This document shows positions 8,091 through 17,708 of a stretch of DNA of 53,216 bases, in pieces. A model generated the notes under the pieces. That model searched no databases. It saw only the letters and a list, made by a program, of their open reading frames with translations, and was not told the origin of the DNA. Source of the DNA: Streptomyces antimicrobicus (GTDB lineage Bacteria > Actinomycetota > Actinomycetes > Streptomycetales > Streptomycetaceae); contig NZ_JAJAUY010000030.1 in the NCBI RefSeq assembly GCF_020532625.1, forward strand, positions 1 through 53,216, read 5' to 3'. The stretch's first letter is position 1, and the number at the start of each line of letters is the position of its first letter. The position numbers were made by a program, and so were the translations under genes.

Positions 8091-8170
8091 GGCGGCTCGC
8101 CGCGGGCGCGGCCCAGGCGGCTCGCCCTGCGGCCGAGGGCGGCTTGCCGCGCGGCCGAGGCGGCTTGCCC
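8091..8170. repeat. Imperfect tandem repeat GGCGGCTYGCC upstream of padR
   Basis: Four copies of GGCGGCT(C/T)GCC begin at 8091, 8116, 8138 and 8159, spaced 21-25 bases. The last copy supplies the TTGCCC hexamer of the following promoter. Confidence 0.6.
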
Positions 8171-8203
8171 TGGCGAACATACTCGGTATACATACTGAGT
8201 ATG
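8165..8203 (+). promoter_or_regulatory. Probable leaderless promoter and autoregulatory palindrome of padR
   Basis: TTGCCC (8165-8170), a 16-base spacer and TATACA (8187-8192) put the start point at about 8199-8201, that is, at the ATG itself, so the mRNA is probably leaderless. A 26-base near-perfect palindrome (8178-8203) has outer arms CATACTC (8178-8184) and GAGTATG (8197-8203); 11 of 13 half-site positions pair. It covers the -10 element and the start codon, as expected for PadR self-repression. Confidence 0.7.
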
Positions 8204-8848
8204 TCGATTCGCCACGGCCTTCTCGCCCTGCTGGAACGCGGTCCGAGATACGGCTCCCAGCTCCGCACCGAATTCGAGTCCAGGACCGGCTCCACCTGGC
8301 CCCTCAACGTCGGGCAGGTGTACACGACCCTGTCCCGGCTGGAGCGGGACGGACTCGTCGCCCCGGGCGGTGAGGACGAGGCCGGGCACACGCTCTACGC
8401 CATCACCGACGCGGGCCGCGCCGAGCTCGCCGCCTGGTACGAGCGCCCGGTGGACCGCACCAACCCGCCCCGCGACGAGCTGTCGATCAAGCTCGCCATG
8501 GCCGTGGGTGCTCCCGGGGTGGACGTGCGCGCCGTGATCCAGGCGCAGCGGCACGCCACGGTCCAGGCGATGCAGGACTACACCCGGCTCAAGGCCCAGG
8601 CCCTCGCCGCCATCGAGAGCGGCCGCGCCCAGGAGCGTGACGACGTCGCCTGGCTGCTGGTGCTGGAGCAGCTCATCTTCCAGACCGAGGCCGAGGCCCG
8701 CTGGCTCGACCACTGCGAATCCCGGCTGGTGCGGCTGTCGGCCCAGGCGGGCCGGTCCACCGAGGCGGGACGGGCGGGTGCGACCGGGTCCGGCCCGGCC
8801 GCCGACGCCACCTCCGTGCCGCCCCGCGCCCGCACCGCGCGCCGCTGA
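8201..8848 (+). CDS. PadR-family transcriptional regulator
   Basis: The product has 215 residues. The N-terminal winged helix is typical of PadR: SIRHGLLALLERGPRYGSQL, then WPLNVGQVYTTLSRLERDGLV and TLYAITDAGRAELAAW. The C-terminal PadR (Vir-like) helical domain (about 95-190) is Gln/Arg/Glu-rich and mediates dimerisation. A disordered tail follows. The ATG at 8201 has no ribosome site, and the promoter position suggests a leaderless message. It lies 22 bases before an ABC ATPase gene and a permease gene on the same strand. PadR proteins next to such exporters normally repress them until a toxic ligand binds, so a drug or peptide efflux role is inferred. Confidence 0.93.
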   Translation: MSIRHGLLALLERGPRYGSQLRTEFESRTGSTWPLNVGQVYTTLSRLERDGLVAPGGEDEAGHTLYAITDAGRAELAAWYERPVDRTNPPRDELSIKLAMAVGAPGVDVRAVIQAQRHATVQAMQDYTRLKAQALAAIESGRAQERDDVAWLLVLEQLIFQTEAEARWLDHCESRLVRLSAQAGRSTEAGRAGATGSGPAADATSVPPRARTARR

Positions 8849-8870
8849 CCCGACCTCCCAGGGGAACCAC

Positions 8871-9604
<734 letters not shown>

Positions 9605-9608
<4 letters not shown>

Positions 9609-12451
9609 AGTCCTGGTACCACCCCTGGATCGCGGCCCTGCGCATCGCCCGTCGCGACGCCTGGCGGGCCAAGGGGCGCAGCTTCCTCGTGCTCGCCATG
9701 ATCGCCCTGCCGATCATGGGCGTCAGTGCCGCCGACCTCACCGCGCGCAGCGCCGACCTCTCCGCCGCGCAGAGCGCCGAGCGCAAGCTGGGCGCGGCCG
9801 ACGCGCGGATCGAATCGCCCGAGGGCGGGACCGCTCTCGCCCAGACCCCCGACGGCCGCAACTGGAAGCCGCTGAACGGCTCCACCCGGCCGGGCCGCGG
9901 CGGTGAGGCCCCCGACGAGCAGGTCGTGAGCGCCGTCCGCGCGGACCTGCCGCCCGACGCCGAGCTGGTCAAGCAGAGCGAGGGCCGGATCCGCGTCCGG
10001 ACCGAGTACGGCCTGCTGGACGTGCAGGCGCGCGAGCTCGACGCCGCGCACCCGGCGGTGCGCGGTCTGCTCACCCTCCTCCGCGGCGAGCTGCCCGACC
10101 GGCCGGGCGAGGTCGTCGCCACCGAGGCGTTCCTGAAGGCCTCCGGGCTCCACGTCGGCTCCGGCGTCACCCCCCGCGGCTCCGGCATCACGTACAAGAT
10201 CGTCGGCGCCTACGAGCAGCCCGACGACCTCGCCGCGAAGGAGCTGCTGGCCCCGCCCGGCAGCCTGCTGGGGCCCCTGGACAAGGCCCTGCGGGGCGCC
10301 GGGATGCGCGGCGTGGTCGCCCACGACTCCTGGTACGTCTCCGTCGGCCGCGGTGGTTTCACGTGGAACATGGTCAAGCAGGCCAACACCAAGGGCGCGC
10401 TCGTGGTCTCCAAGGCCGTCCTGGTCGACCCGCCGGCCGACTCCGAGGTGCCGCTCTACCAGGTGGAGCCGCCCGAGAGCTTCGGCACGCCGCGGCTGGA
10501 GGCCGCCGAGATGGCCGTCATCGCCACGGTGGTGGGCCTGACCATGCTGGAGGTGTGCCTGCTGGCCGGGCCGGCGTTCGCGGTCGGAGCGCGGCGCTCG
10601 CGCCGCCAGCTCGGCCTGGTGGGGGCCAACGGCGGTGACCGCCGGCACATCCGCGCCGTGGTGCTCTCCAGCGGCATCGTCATCGGGGCGGCGGCCGCCG
10701 TCACCGGCATCGTGCTCGGCCTGGCCCTGACCCTGGGCCTCCAGCCGGTGCTGGAGGAACAGCTGGGCAAGCGCTTCGGCCACTTCGAGGTCCGGCCGCT
10801 GGAGATCCTCGCCATCGCCGTACTGGCCGTCCTCACCGGCCTGCTGGCCGCGGTCGCCCCGGCGGTCACCGCGTCCCGGCAGACCGTGCTGGCCTCCCTG
10901 ACCGGCCGCCGCGGGGTGCGCCGGGCCGGCCGGGTGCTGCCCGTGCTCGGCCTGATCGCCCTGGCCGCGGGCATCGGTCTCGTGCTGTTCGGCGCGGTGG
11001 CCGACCTGGGGTTCATGGTCGTCGCCGGCGGCAGCGTCGTGGCGGAGCTGGGCATCGTCGCCCTCACCCCGGTGCTGGTCGGCCTCTTCGGGCGGACCGG
11101 GCGCTGGCTGCCGCTGTCGCCGCGGCTGGCCCTGCGCGACGCCGTGCGCAACCGGGGGCGTACGGCTCCGGCCGTGGCCGCCGTCCTGGCCGCCGTCGCC
11201 GGGACCGTGGCGGTGGCGACGTACCAGAGCAGCGCGCAGGCCCAGTACGTGCACCAGTACACCGCCCAACTCCCCGACGGAGCGGGCCGGCTCACCCTCG
11301 ACGAGTCGGGCGGCTGGCGGGACATGCCCGCCGTGCGTGAGGCGCTCAGCCGGGACCTGCCCGTCGCGGTACGGGCCGACGTGGAGCGGATCAGCGTCGG
11401 CGCACCGGACTGCGAGCCGTACGCCATGACGCCCGGCTGCGGCCTGGCGGAGGTCCTGGTCCCCAAGGACCAGCGGTGCCCGCTGTGGGAGGCCCCGGCC
11501 GAGCAGAGGTTCAGTCCCGAGCAGGCCCGGGAGTTGGGCAAGGACTGGCGCTGCCAGCGCCCTTCGGGCTTCGCCGGGATCGAGACGGCCGTGGCCGACG
11601 AGAAGCTGCTGGCCGTCCTCGGCATCACCGACCCGGGCGTCGTACGGGCCCTGAGGGAGGGTCGGCCCGTCTCCTTCGACCCGACCCAGGTCAAGGACGG
11701 CAAGGTGACGCTGCGCGTGGTCACCGACGCCGACCAGGCGGACGAGGCCCGGGAGCGCGGCGAGGACCCGCCGGGCCAGGACAAGGTGTTCCCCGTCCAC
11801 CAGGCGCCCGCGAGCGCCAACGCCTGGGGCATCCGGCTGCTGCTGCCGCCGGGCGCCGTTCAGGCCGCCGGACTGCGCACCGCCCCGTACGGCTCGTACT
11901 TCAGCCTGGACGGCAAGGCGAGTACGGAGGCACGGCAGCGGCTCGACGGCGACATCGACCGGATGGGCGTGGACGCCTCCGTCCACATCGAAGAGGGCCC
12001 CGGGTCCCCGGACCGGATGATGACGCTGATCCTGTCCGTGTTCGCGGGCCTGGTCACCATCGGCGCGGCGGGTATCGCCACCGGGCTCGCCCAGGCCGAC
12101 GCCGAGGCCGACCTCAGGACGCTGGCGGCCGTCGGTGCGGCACCACGGGTCCGACGCACCCTCAGCGGCTTCCAGTGCGGCGTGGTGGCCGCCATGGGCG
12201 TGGTGCTGGGCGCGGCGGCCGGCGTACTGCCCGCCATCGGACTGCTGCTGGTGGAGCGGCGCGAGCAAGTGCGCCTCCACGAGGAGCTGGTGGCCCACGG
12301 CTTCGGTCAGGGGCACGAGCCGTTCGTGCCGATCGTGGTGCCCTGGGAGACCCTCACGGGCCTGCTGGTCCTCGTCCCCCTCGGCGCGGCGCTGCTGGCC
12401 GCGCTGGTCACCCGTTCCAGCGGGGCGCTGGCACGGCGGGCGCAGGCCTGA
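9605..12451 (+). CDS. Large FtsX/MacB-type ABC permease
   Basis: The product is a 948-residue membrane protein. The first transmembrane helix (about 20-42, FLVLAMIALPIMGVSAAD) is followed by an outer domain of about 270 residues. A first FtsX core with the REL-type motif RRSRRQLGLVGANGGDRRHI (about 335-355) comes next, then several helices to about residue 540. A second outer domain of about 270 residues precedes the last FtsX core, whose motif LRTLAAVGAAPRVRRTL is near residues 838-854. This is the usual fused two-FtsX actinobacterial form. Cys pairs in the second outer domain (DCEPYAMTPGCGL and QRCPLWE) suggest disulfides. It exports peptides or antibiotics, or acts in resistance; the substrate is not predictable. 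Confidence 0.92.
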
Positions 12452-12472
12452 TCAGGCGGCGGACCCCATTTG

Positions 12473-12512
12473 GTGCCCCCGGACAGGGTGGATCACGTCT
12501 GTCCGGGGGCAC
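12473..12512 (+). terminator. Strong hairpin terminator after the ABC permease
   Basis: A perfect 14-bp stem, GTGCCCCCGGACAG (12473-12486) with CTGTCCGGGGGCAC (12499-12512), encloses a 12-base loop. It separates the transporter operon from bpa. Confidence 0.8.
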
Positions 12513-12549
12513 ACCGTGTGAAAGCGACGGTGTGCGAGAGAATGGCGGC

Positions 12550-13086
12550 ATGGAGATGCCGAGGAGTGAACGGTCGCAGGACAGCCCCCCGCACGTCCTG
12601 ATCGTGGGACAGGACGGGCTGGCCGTCGGCGGCGCAGATGACGAGTCGCGCGAGGTCCCCGTGACGGAGATGGTCGAACAGCCCGCGAAGGTCATGCGCA
12701 TCGGCAGCATGATCAAGCAACTTCTGGAAGAAGTCCGCGCTGCGCCTCTGGACGAGGCCAGTCGGGTCCGCCTCAAGGACATCCACGCCTCCTCGGTGAA
12801 GGAACTGGAGGACGGCCTCGCCCCGGAGCTCGTCGAGGAACTGGAGCGCCTGTCGCTGCCGTTCACCGACGAGGCCATTCCCTCCGAGGCGGAACTGCGC
12901 ATCGCGCAGGCACAGTTGGTGGGGTGGCTGGAGGGCCTGTTCCACGGCATCCAGACCGCCCTGTTCGCGCAGCAGATGGCCGCCCGTGCCCAGCTGGAGC
13001 AGATGCGCCGCGCCCTGCCGCCCGGCGCCCCGACCGACGACAAGGACGGCACCCACGGCCCGGTCCGCTCCGGCCCGTACCTGTAA
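12550..13086 (+). CDS. bpa: Bacterial proteasome activator Bpa/PafE
   Basis: The product has 178 residues, which from memory matches the mycobacterial protein (Rv3780). The body is the helical DUF2587 fold: VMRIGSMIKQLLEEVRAAPLDEASR, then KELEDGLAPELVEELERLSLPF and QAQLVGWLEGLFHGIQTALFAQQMAAR. The C-terminus ends GPYL, the counterpart of the GQYL tail (HbYX-like) that docks into the 20S proteasome and opens its gate without ATP. Bpa forms dodecameric rings and delivers unfolded proteins. The N-terminal 45 residues are variable. ATG 12550 is preceded by GAGAGAATGG. The gene is monocistronic between a terminator and a repeat region; proteasome subunit genes are not in this window. Confidence 0.92.
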   Translation: MEMPRSERSQDSPPHVLIVGQDGLAVGGADDESREVPVTEMVEQPAKVMRIGSMIKQLLEEVRAAPLDEASRVRLKDIHASSVKELEDGLAPELVEELERLSLPFTDEAIPSEAELRIAQAQLVGWLEGLFHGIQTALFAQQMAARAQLEQMRRALPPGAPTDDKDGTHGPVRSGPYL

Positions 13087-13144
13087 GGGCACGTCCACCG
13101 GCCCGGCCCGCCCACGCGGCGCGCCGGGCCGCGTCGCGCCCGGC

Positions 13145-13330
13145 GGCCGACCGACAGGCTGCCCGCTCCCCAGGTGGCCGACCGACAGGGCTGCCCGCTC
13201 CCCAGGTGGCCGGCTCGCCCGGGGCCCGGCTCGCACGGCGCCGGCCCACCCCGGGCCCGGCTCACCCCGCGCCCGGCTCGCACGGCGCCGACCCACCCGG
13301 CGCCCGGCTCACACCGCGCCCGGTCGCGGA
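13145..13330. repeat. G+C-rich direct repeats between bpa and mobA
   Basis: GGCCGACCGACAG plus a GCTGCCCGCTCCCCAGGT block occurs at 13145 and 13176 (31-base period), with a partial third unit at 13208. It is followed by a second family, CCCGGCTCGCACGGCGCCG (two copies near 13226 and 13273) mixed with CCCGGCTCACACC-like units. This fills most of the 289-base gap; no gene was seen in it. Confidence 0.7.
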
Positions 13331-13375
13331 GTGGGGCGCGTACCCACATCCCCGAAACACGGCCCGCGCATACTC

Positions 13376-14272
13376 ATGACCATGACCTACGACGCCATCG
13401 TCCTGGCCGGCGGTGCGGCCCAACGGCTCGGCGGGGCCGACAAACCCGGTCTCAGCGTGGGCGGCCGCAGCCTGCTCGACCGCGTGCTCGACGCCTGCGC
13501 GGACGCCGCACGGACCGTGGTCGTCGGCGGTCGGCGGGGCACCGCCCGGCCGGTGACCTGGGCCCTGGAGGATCCGCCCGGCGGCGGCCCGCTGGCCGCC
13601 CTGCACGCCGGCCTGCGGCTGACCACGGCCGAACAGGTCCTGGTCCTCTCCGCCGACCTGCCCTTCCTGGACGCGGCGACCGTCCACACCCTGCTGGCCG
13701 GGCCGGGTGCCGAGGGCACCCTGCTGCGCGACCCCGACGGCCGCGACCAGCCGCTGGTCGCCGCCTACCGCGCCGAACCGCTGCGCCGGGAGCTGGCCCT
13801 GCTCGCCACCGAGCACGGCACCCTCTACGGCCTGCCCCTGCGGGCCCTGACCGCCGAACTGGACCTGGCTCGCCTCGACGCCGACGCATCCGCCGCCTTC
13901 GACTGCGACACCTGGGACGATCTCGCCGCCGCCCGTGCCCGGATCAGGGAGCATGGGAACGTGCTGGACGAATGGATCACCACCGTCAAGAACGAGCTGG
14001 GCATCGACCTCGACGTCGACACCAAGGCCCTGCTCGACCTCGCCCGGGACGCCGCCCACGGCGTCGCCCGGCCCGCCGCGCCGCTGACCACCTTCCTGGT
14101 GGGCTACGCGGCCGCCCGCGCCGAGGCCGCCGGCGCCGACCCCGCCGAGGCGCTCGCCGAGGCCTGCCGCAAGGCCACCGGCCTGGCACTGCGCTGGGCC
14201 GCCGAGACCGAACCCGGCCCCGGGGCCACCTCCGAGGGCCGTCCGGGCACCGAGGGAGACCGATCGGGATGA
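13376..14272 (+). CDS. MobA-like molybdenum cofactor guanylyltransferase fused to a C-terminal helical domain
   Basis: The product has 298 residues. The N-terminal nucleotidyltransferase (about 1-195) has the MobA motif LAGGAAQRLGGADKPGL (8-24), the ADLPFLD metal-binding block and RDQPLVAAYR. MobA joins GMP to molybdopterin to make the bis-MGD cofactor. The C-terminal 100 residues (LDEWITTVKNELGIDLDVDTKALLDLARDAAHGVARP) form a separate domain that I recall as DUF6457 in actinobacterial fusions; its role is unknown. The domain could be an electron-carrier or chaperone adaptor, but that is only inference. There are two ATGs, 13376 and 13382, and a CATACT hexamer (13370-13375) suggests a leaderless message from 13382. 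The stop overlaps the moeA start (ATGA). Confidence 0.85.
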   Translation: MTMTYDAIVLAGGAAQRLGGADKPGLSVGGRSLLDRVLDACADAARTVVVGGRRGTARPVTWALEDPPGGGPLAALHAGLRLTTAEQVLVLSADLPFLDAATVHTLLAGPGAEGTLLRDPDGRDQPLVAAYRAEPLRRELALLATEHGTLYGLPLRALTAELDLARLDADASAAFDCDTWDDLAAARARIREHGNVLDEWITTVKNELGIDLDVDTKALLDLARDAAHGVARPAAPLTTFLVGYAAARAEAAGADPAEALAEACRKATGLALRWAAETEPGPGATSEGRPGTEGDRSG

Positions 14273-15609
14273 CCTTCTCCGACGCCGAGCGGGCCGTGGA
14301 GGAGGCCCTCGCGCTGGTCGCCCGCGATCCCGGCGGCCGCGCCCCCGGCCCCTCCGGCGGAGGGGGTGGCCGGGGCCGTGGCGAGGGCGCCGGCACCGAC
14401 CGGGGCCACCGGGCGACGGCCTGGCCGCGGGCCCGCGAGGTCGCCGCCCGCGCCGGAGCGGTCACCCGTCCGCGCACCCACCGCGTCGCCCTCGCCGACG
14501 CCCTCGGCGAGGTGCTCGCCGCGCCCCTGGAGGCGCTGACCGACCTCCCGTCGTTCGACACCTCCGCCATGGACGGCTGGGCCGTCTCCGGCCCCGGCCC
14601 CTGGTCGGTCCGGCCCGGCTCCGATGTGCTGGCCGGCTCCGACCGCCCCGACCCGCTCACCGACGGCGAGGCCGTCCGCATCGCCACCGGGGCCCGGATC
14701 CCCGGCGAGACCACCGCCGTGCTCCGCACCGAGCACTCCCGCGAGGTCGGCGGTCAGCTCTACGCCGACCGCGACGTCCTCACCGGCCAGGACATCCGCC
14801 CGCGTGGCCAGGAGTGCCGGTCCGGCGACCTGCTGCTGCCCTCCGGAAGCGCCGTCACCCCGGCCGTGCTGGGCCTGGCCGCCGCCGCGGGGTACGACGA
14901 GCTGCTCACCCGGCCCCGCCCGCGCGTGGAGGTCCTGGTCCTCGGGGACGAGCTGCTGACCGAGGGCCGCCCGCACGACGGGCTGATCCGGGACGCCCTC
15001 TCCCCGATGCTCGGGCCCTGGCTGGAGCGGATCGGCGCCGACGTCACCGCCATCCGCCGGCTCGGCGACGACCCCGAGGGCGCCGAGGCCCTGCTGCGGG
15101 CCGTCACCGGGTCCGCCGCCGACCTCGTGATCACCACCGGAGGCACCGCCTCGGGCCCGGTCGACCACGTCCACCCCGTGCTGGAGCGGGCCGGGGCCGA
15201 GCTGCTCGTCGACGGGGTCGCCGTACGCCCCGGGCACCCCATGCTGCTGGCCCGCCTGGACGGCGGCGCCCGGCACCTCGTCGGGTTGCCGGGCAATCCG
15301 CTGGCCGCCGTCTCCGGGCTGCTCACCCTCGCCGAGCCGCTGGTGCGCGGCCTGGCCGGGCGGGCGCCGCGGCCGCGCTACGCCGTCCCGGTGCGGGACG
15401 CGGTGTCCGGGCACCCGTACGACACCCGGCTGGTGCCGGTGGTGCTGACCGCCGACCACGCCGTCCCGCTGCGCTACCAGGGCCCCGCGATGCTGCGCGG
15501 TATCGCCGCCGCCGACGCCCTGGCCGTCGTACCGCCGCACGGGGCCAAGGCCGGACAGGACCTGGAGATCCTCGATCTGCCGTGGGTGGCAGGAGGATGT
15601 TTCACGTGA
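14269..15609 (+). CDS. moeA: Molybdopterin molybdenumtransferase MoeA
   Basis: The product has 446 residues. It shows the MoeA hallmarks: FDTSAMDGWAV (about 97-107), ATGARIPGETTAVLRTE, then the MoaB/MogA-like domain (about 220-370) with LVLGDELL, DLVITTGGTASGPVDHV and AVRPGHPMLLARL, plus GLPGNPLAAVSG. The C-terminal beta domain closes it. MoeA inserts molybdate into adenylylated molybdopterin. An N-terminal Gly/Arg-rich insert of about 40 residues (near 18-55) is unusual and disordered. It overlaps the mobA stop by four bases and the K+ channel start by four bases, so all three are translationally coupled. Confidence 0.93.
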   Translation: MTFSDAERAVEEALALVARDPGGRAPGPSGGGGGRGRGEGAGTDRGHRATAWPRAREVAARAGAVTRPRTHRVALADALGEVLAAPLEALTDLPSFDTSAMDGWAVSGPGPWSVRPGSDVLAGSDRPDPLTDGEAVRIATGARIPGETTAVLRTEHSREVGGQLYADRDVLTGQDIRPRGQECRSGDLLLPSGSAVTPAVLGLAAAAGYDELLTRPRPRVEVLVLGDELLTEGRPHDGLIRDALSPMLGPWLERIGADVTAIRRLGDDPEGAEALLRAVTGSAADLVITTGGTASGPVDHVHPVLERAGAELLVDGVAVRPGHPMLLARLDGGARHLVGLPGNPLAAVSGLLTLAEPLVRGLAGRAPRPRYAVPVRDAVSGHPYDTRLVPVVLTADHAVPLRYQGPAMLRGIAAADALAVVPPHGAKAGQDLEILDLPWVAGGCFT

Positions 15610-16697
15610 AACTCCACGGTCAGGACGCAATGGCCCGCGAGGCCGACGAGAAGCTCGTCTCACGCCGCGTCAAACTCCCCACCCGGGTCGTCGAGAAGCC
15701 GCTGCGGCAGGTCAGCAAGCGGCTGTTGATGGCGCTGTTCGTGCTGTTCCTGACGGTCCTCATCGTCTACCTCGACCGCGGGGGCTACCACGACAACGCC
15801 GACGACACGCTCACCCTGCTCGACTGCATCTACTACGCCACGGTCACCCTCTCGACCACCGGCTACGGCGACATCACCCCGTACAGCGACAGCGCGCGCC
15901 TGGTCAACGTCCTGCTGATCACCCCGCTGCGCGTGCTGTTCCTGATCATCCTGGTCGGCACCACCCTTGAGGTCCTCACCGAACGGACCCGGGAGGAGTG
16001 GCGGCTGAACCGCTGGAGGAAGAACTTGCGTGACCACACGGTCGTCATCGGTTTCGGCACCAAGGGCCGTTCGGCTCTGCACACGCTGCTGGCCACCGGG
16101 GTGAGCAAGGACGCGGTGGTCATCGTGGACCCCAGCTCCAAGGTGATCGACATCGCCAACTCCGAGGGCTACACCGGGGTGGTGGGTGATGCCACCCGCT
16201 CGGACGTCCTGCTGCGCGCCGAGGTGCAAAAGGCCCGGCAGATCGTCGTCGCCACCCAGCGCGACGACACCGCGGTCCTGGTCACCCTGACGGCGCGCCA
16301 ACTCAACCGCGGCGCCAAGATCGTCGCAGCGGTGCGCGAGGAGGAGAACGCCCCGCTGCTGCGGCAGTCCGGCGCGGACGCCGTCATCACCAGCGCCAGC
16401 GCCGCCGGCCGGCTGCTGGGCCTGTCGGTGCTCAGCCCGAGCGCGGGCACCGTGATGGAGGACCTGATCCAGCAGGGCACCGGCCTGGACCTGGTCGAAC
16501 GACCCGTCACCAAGGCCGAGGCCGGCAAGGGCGTGCGGGAGACCAAGGACCTCGTCGTCAGCGTGCTGCGCGGGCACCGGCTGCTCCCCTACGACGACCC
16601 GCACCTCGGCCCGCTCCAGCTGACGGACCGGCTGATCACCATCGTCCGCGCGGTCCCTCCGGCCGAATCGGCCCCGGCGCGGGGCGCCGGGGACTGA
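15606..16697 (+). CDS. Two-helix K+ channel with RCK (TrkA-N) NAD-binding domain
   Basis: The product has 363 residues. TM1 is about 37-57 (LLMALFVLFLTVLIVYL), the pore loop carries the K+ filter TTGYGD (about 83-88), and TM2 is about 99-122. A cytoplasmic RCK domain starts near 140 with the Rossmann motif VVIGFGTKGRSALHTLL and ends with a TrkA-C-like segment. It should gate K+ flux in response to a nucleotide or Ca2+. I chose GTG 15606: AGGAGG at 15591-15596 is nine bases upstream, while ATG 15597 directly abuts that site. ATG 15630 is a third possibility. The gene overlaps moeA (GTGA); a functional link to molybdenum metabolism is not obvious. Confidence 0.92.
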   Translation: MKLHGQDAMAREADEKLVSRRVKLPTRVVEKPLRQVSKRLLMALFVLFLTVLIVYLDRGGYHDNADDTLTLLDCIYYATVTLSTTGYGDITPYSDSARLVNVLLITPLRVLFLIILVGTTLEVLTERTREEWRLNRWRKNLRDHTVVIGFGTKGRSALHTLLATGVSKDAVVIVDPSSKVIDIANSEGYTGVVGDATRSDVLLRAEVQKARQIVVATQRDDTAVLVTLTARQLNRGAKIVAAVREEENAPLLRQSGADAVITSASAAGRLLGLSVLSPSAGTVMEDLIQQGTGLDLVERPVTKAEAGKGVRETKDLVVSVLRGHRLLPYDDPHLGPLQLTDRLITIVRAVPPAESAPARGAGD

Positions 16698-16720
16698 GCC
16701 GGCGTACTACTGTCCGGGCC

Positions 16721-17704
16721 ATGCATGCGATCACCATCCCGCAGCCCGGCGGCCCCGAGGCCCTGGTCTGGGCCGACGTACCCGATCCGGTGCCCGGCGA
16801 GGGCGAGGTCCTCGTCGAGGTCACGGCCGCCGCCGTGAACCGTGCCGATGTGCTCCAGCGGCAGGGCTTCTACGATCCGCCGCCCGGCACCTCGCCCTAC
16901 CCGGGCCTGGAGTGCTCCGGGCGGATCGCCGCGCTGGGCCCGGGGGTCTCGGGCTGGGCGGTGGGCGACGAGGTCTGCGCGCTGCTGACCGGCGGCGGGT
17001 ACGCGCAGAAGGTCGCGGTCCCGGCCGGGCAGCTGCTGCCGGTGCCCAAGGGGGTGGACCTGGCGACCGCCGCCGCCCTGCCGGAGGTCGTCTGCACGGT
17101 GTGGTCGAACCTGTTCCTCGTGGCCCATCTGCGGCCCGGGGAGACCGTCCTGGTGCACGGCGGTTCCAGCGGCATCGGGACCATGGCGATCCAGCTGGCC
17201 AAGGCCGTCGGCGCGAAGGTCGCGGTCACGGCCGGCGGGCCGGAGAAGCTGGCGCGCTGCAAGGAGCTCGGCGCGGACATCCTCATCGACTACCGCGAGC
17301 AGGACTTCGTGGAGGCACTGCGGGCCGCGACGGGCGGTGCCGGCGCGGACGTGATCCTGGACATCATGGGCGCCAAGTACCTGGCCCGGAACATCGCGGC
17401 GCTCGCCGTGAACGGCCGGCTGGCCGTCATCGGGCTCCAGGGCGGCGTCAAGGGCGAGCTGAACCTGGGCGCGCTCATGGCGAAGCGGGCCGCCGTCACG
17501 GCGACCACGCTGCGGGCCCGTCCACTGGAGGAGAAGGCGGCCATCGTGGCGTCCGTCCGCGAGCACGTCTGGCCGCTGGTCGAGTCCGGCCGGGTCCGGC
17601 CGGTGGTGCACGAGGCCTTCCCGATGTCGCGGGCGGCGCAGGCCCACGCGGTCATGGAGTCCAGCGCGCACGTGGGCAAGCTCCTGCTGACCCCGGCCTC
17701 CTGA
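16721..17704 (+). CDS. NAD(P)H:quinone oxidoreductase, PIG3/Qor type
   Basis: The product has 327 residues and is a medium-chain reductase without structural or catalytic zinc ligands. The N-terminal GroES-like domain has AAAVNRADVLQRQG and PGLECSGRIAALG. The cofactor site HGGSSGIGTMAIQLAK (about 146-161) follows, with the YREQDF segment. The PIG3 group reduces quinones with NADPH and is linked to oxidative stress. It starts at ATG 16721, 23 bases after the channel gene on the same strand, and ends four bases from the convergent TetR gene. Confidence 0.9.
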   Translation: MHAITIPQPGGPEALVWADVPDPVPGEGEVLVEVTAAAVNRADVLQRQGFYDPPPGTSPYPGLECSGRIAALGPGVSGWAVGDEVCALLTGGGYAQKVAVPAGQLLPVPKGVDLATAAALPEVVCTVWSNLFLVAHLRPGETVLVHGGSSGIGTMAIQLAKAVGAKVAVTAGGPEKLARCKELGADILIDYREQDFVEALRAATGGAGADVILDIMGAKYLARNIAALAVNGRLAVIGLQGGVKGELNLGALMAKRAAVTATTLRARPLEEKAAIVASVREHVWPLVESGRVRPVVHEAFPMSRAAQAHAVMESSAHVGKLLLTPAS

Positions 17705-17708
17705 GGAC

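Noticed and set aside
13145..13330. Regular repeats considered as a CRISPR array
   Set aside because: Units differ in length, there are no equal unique spacers, and no cas gene is in the window.
15597..15599. ATG as start of the K+ channel
   Set aside because: It directly abuts the AGGAGG ribosome site; GTG 15606 has the right spacing and overlaps moeA.
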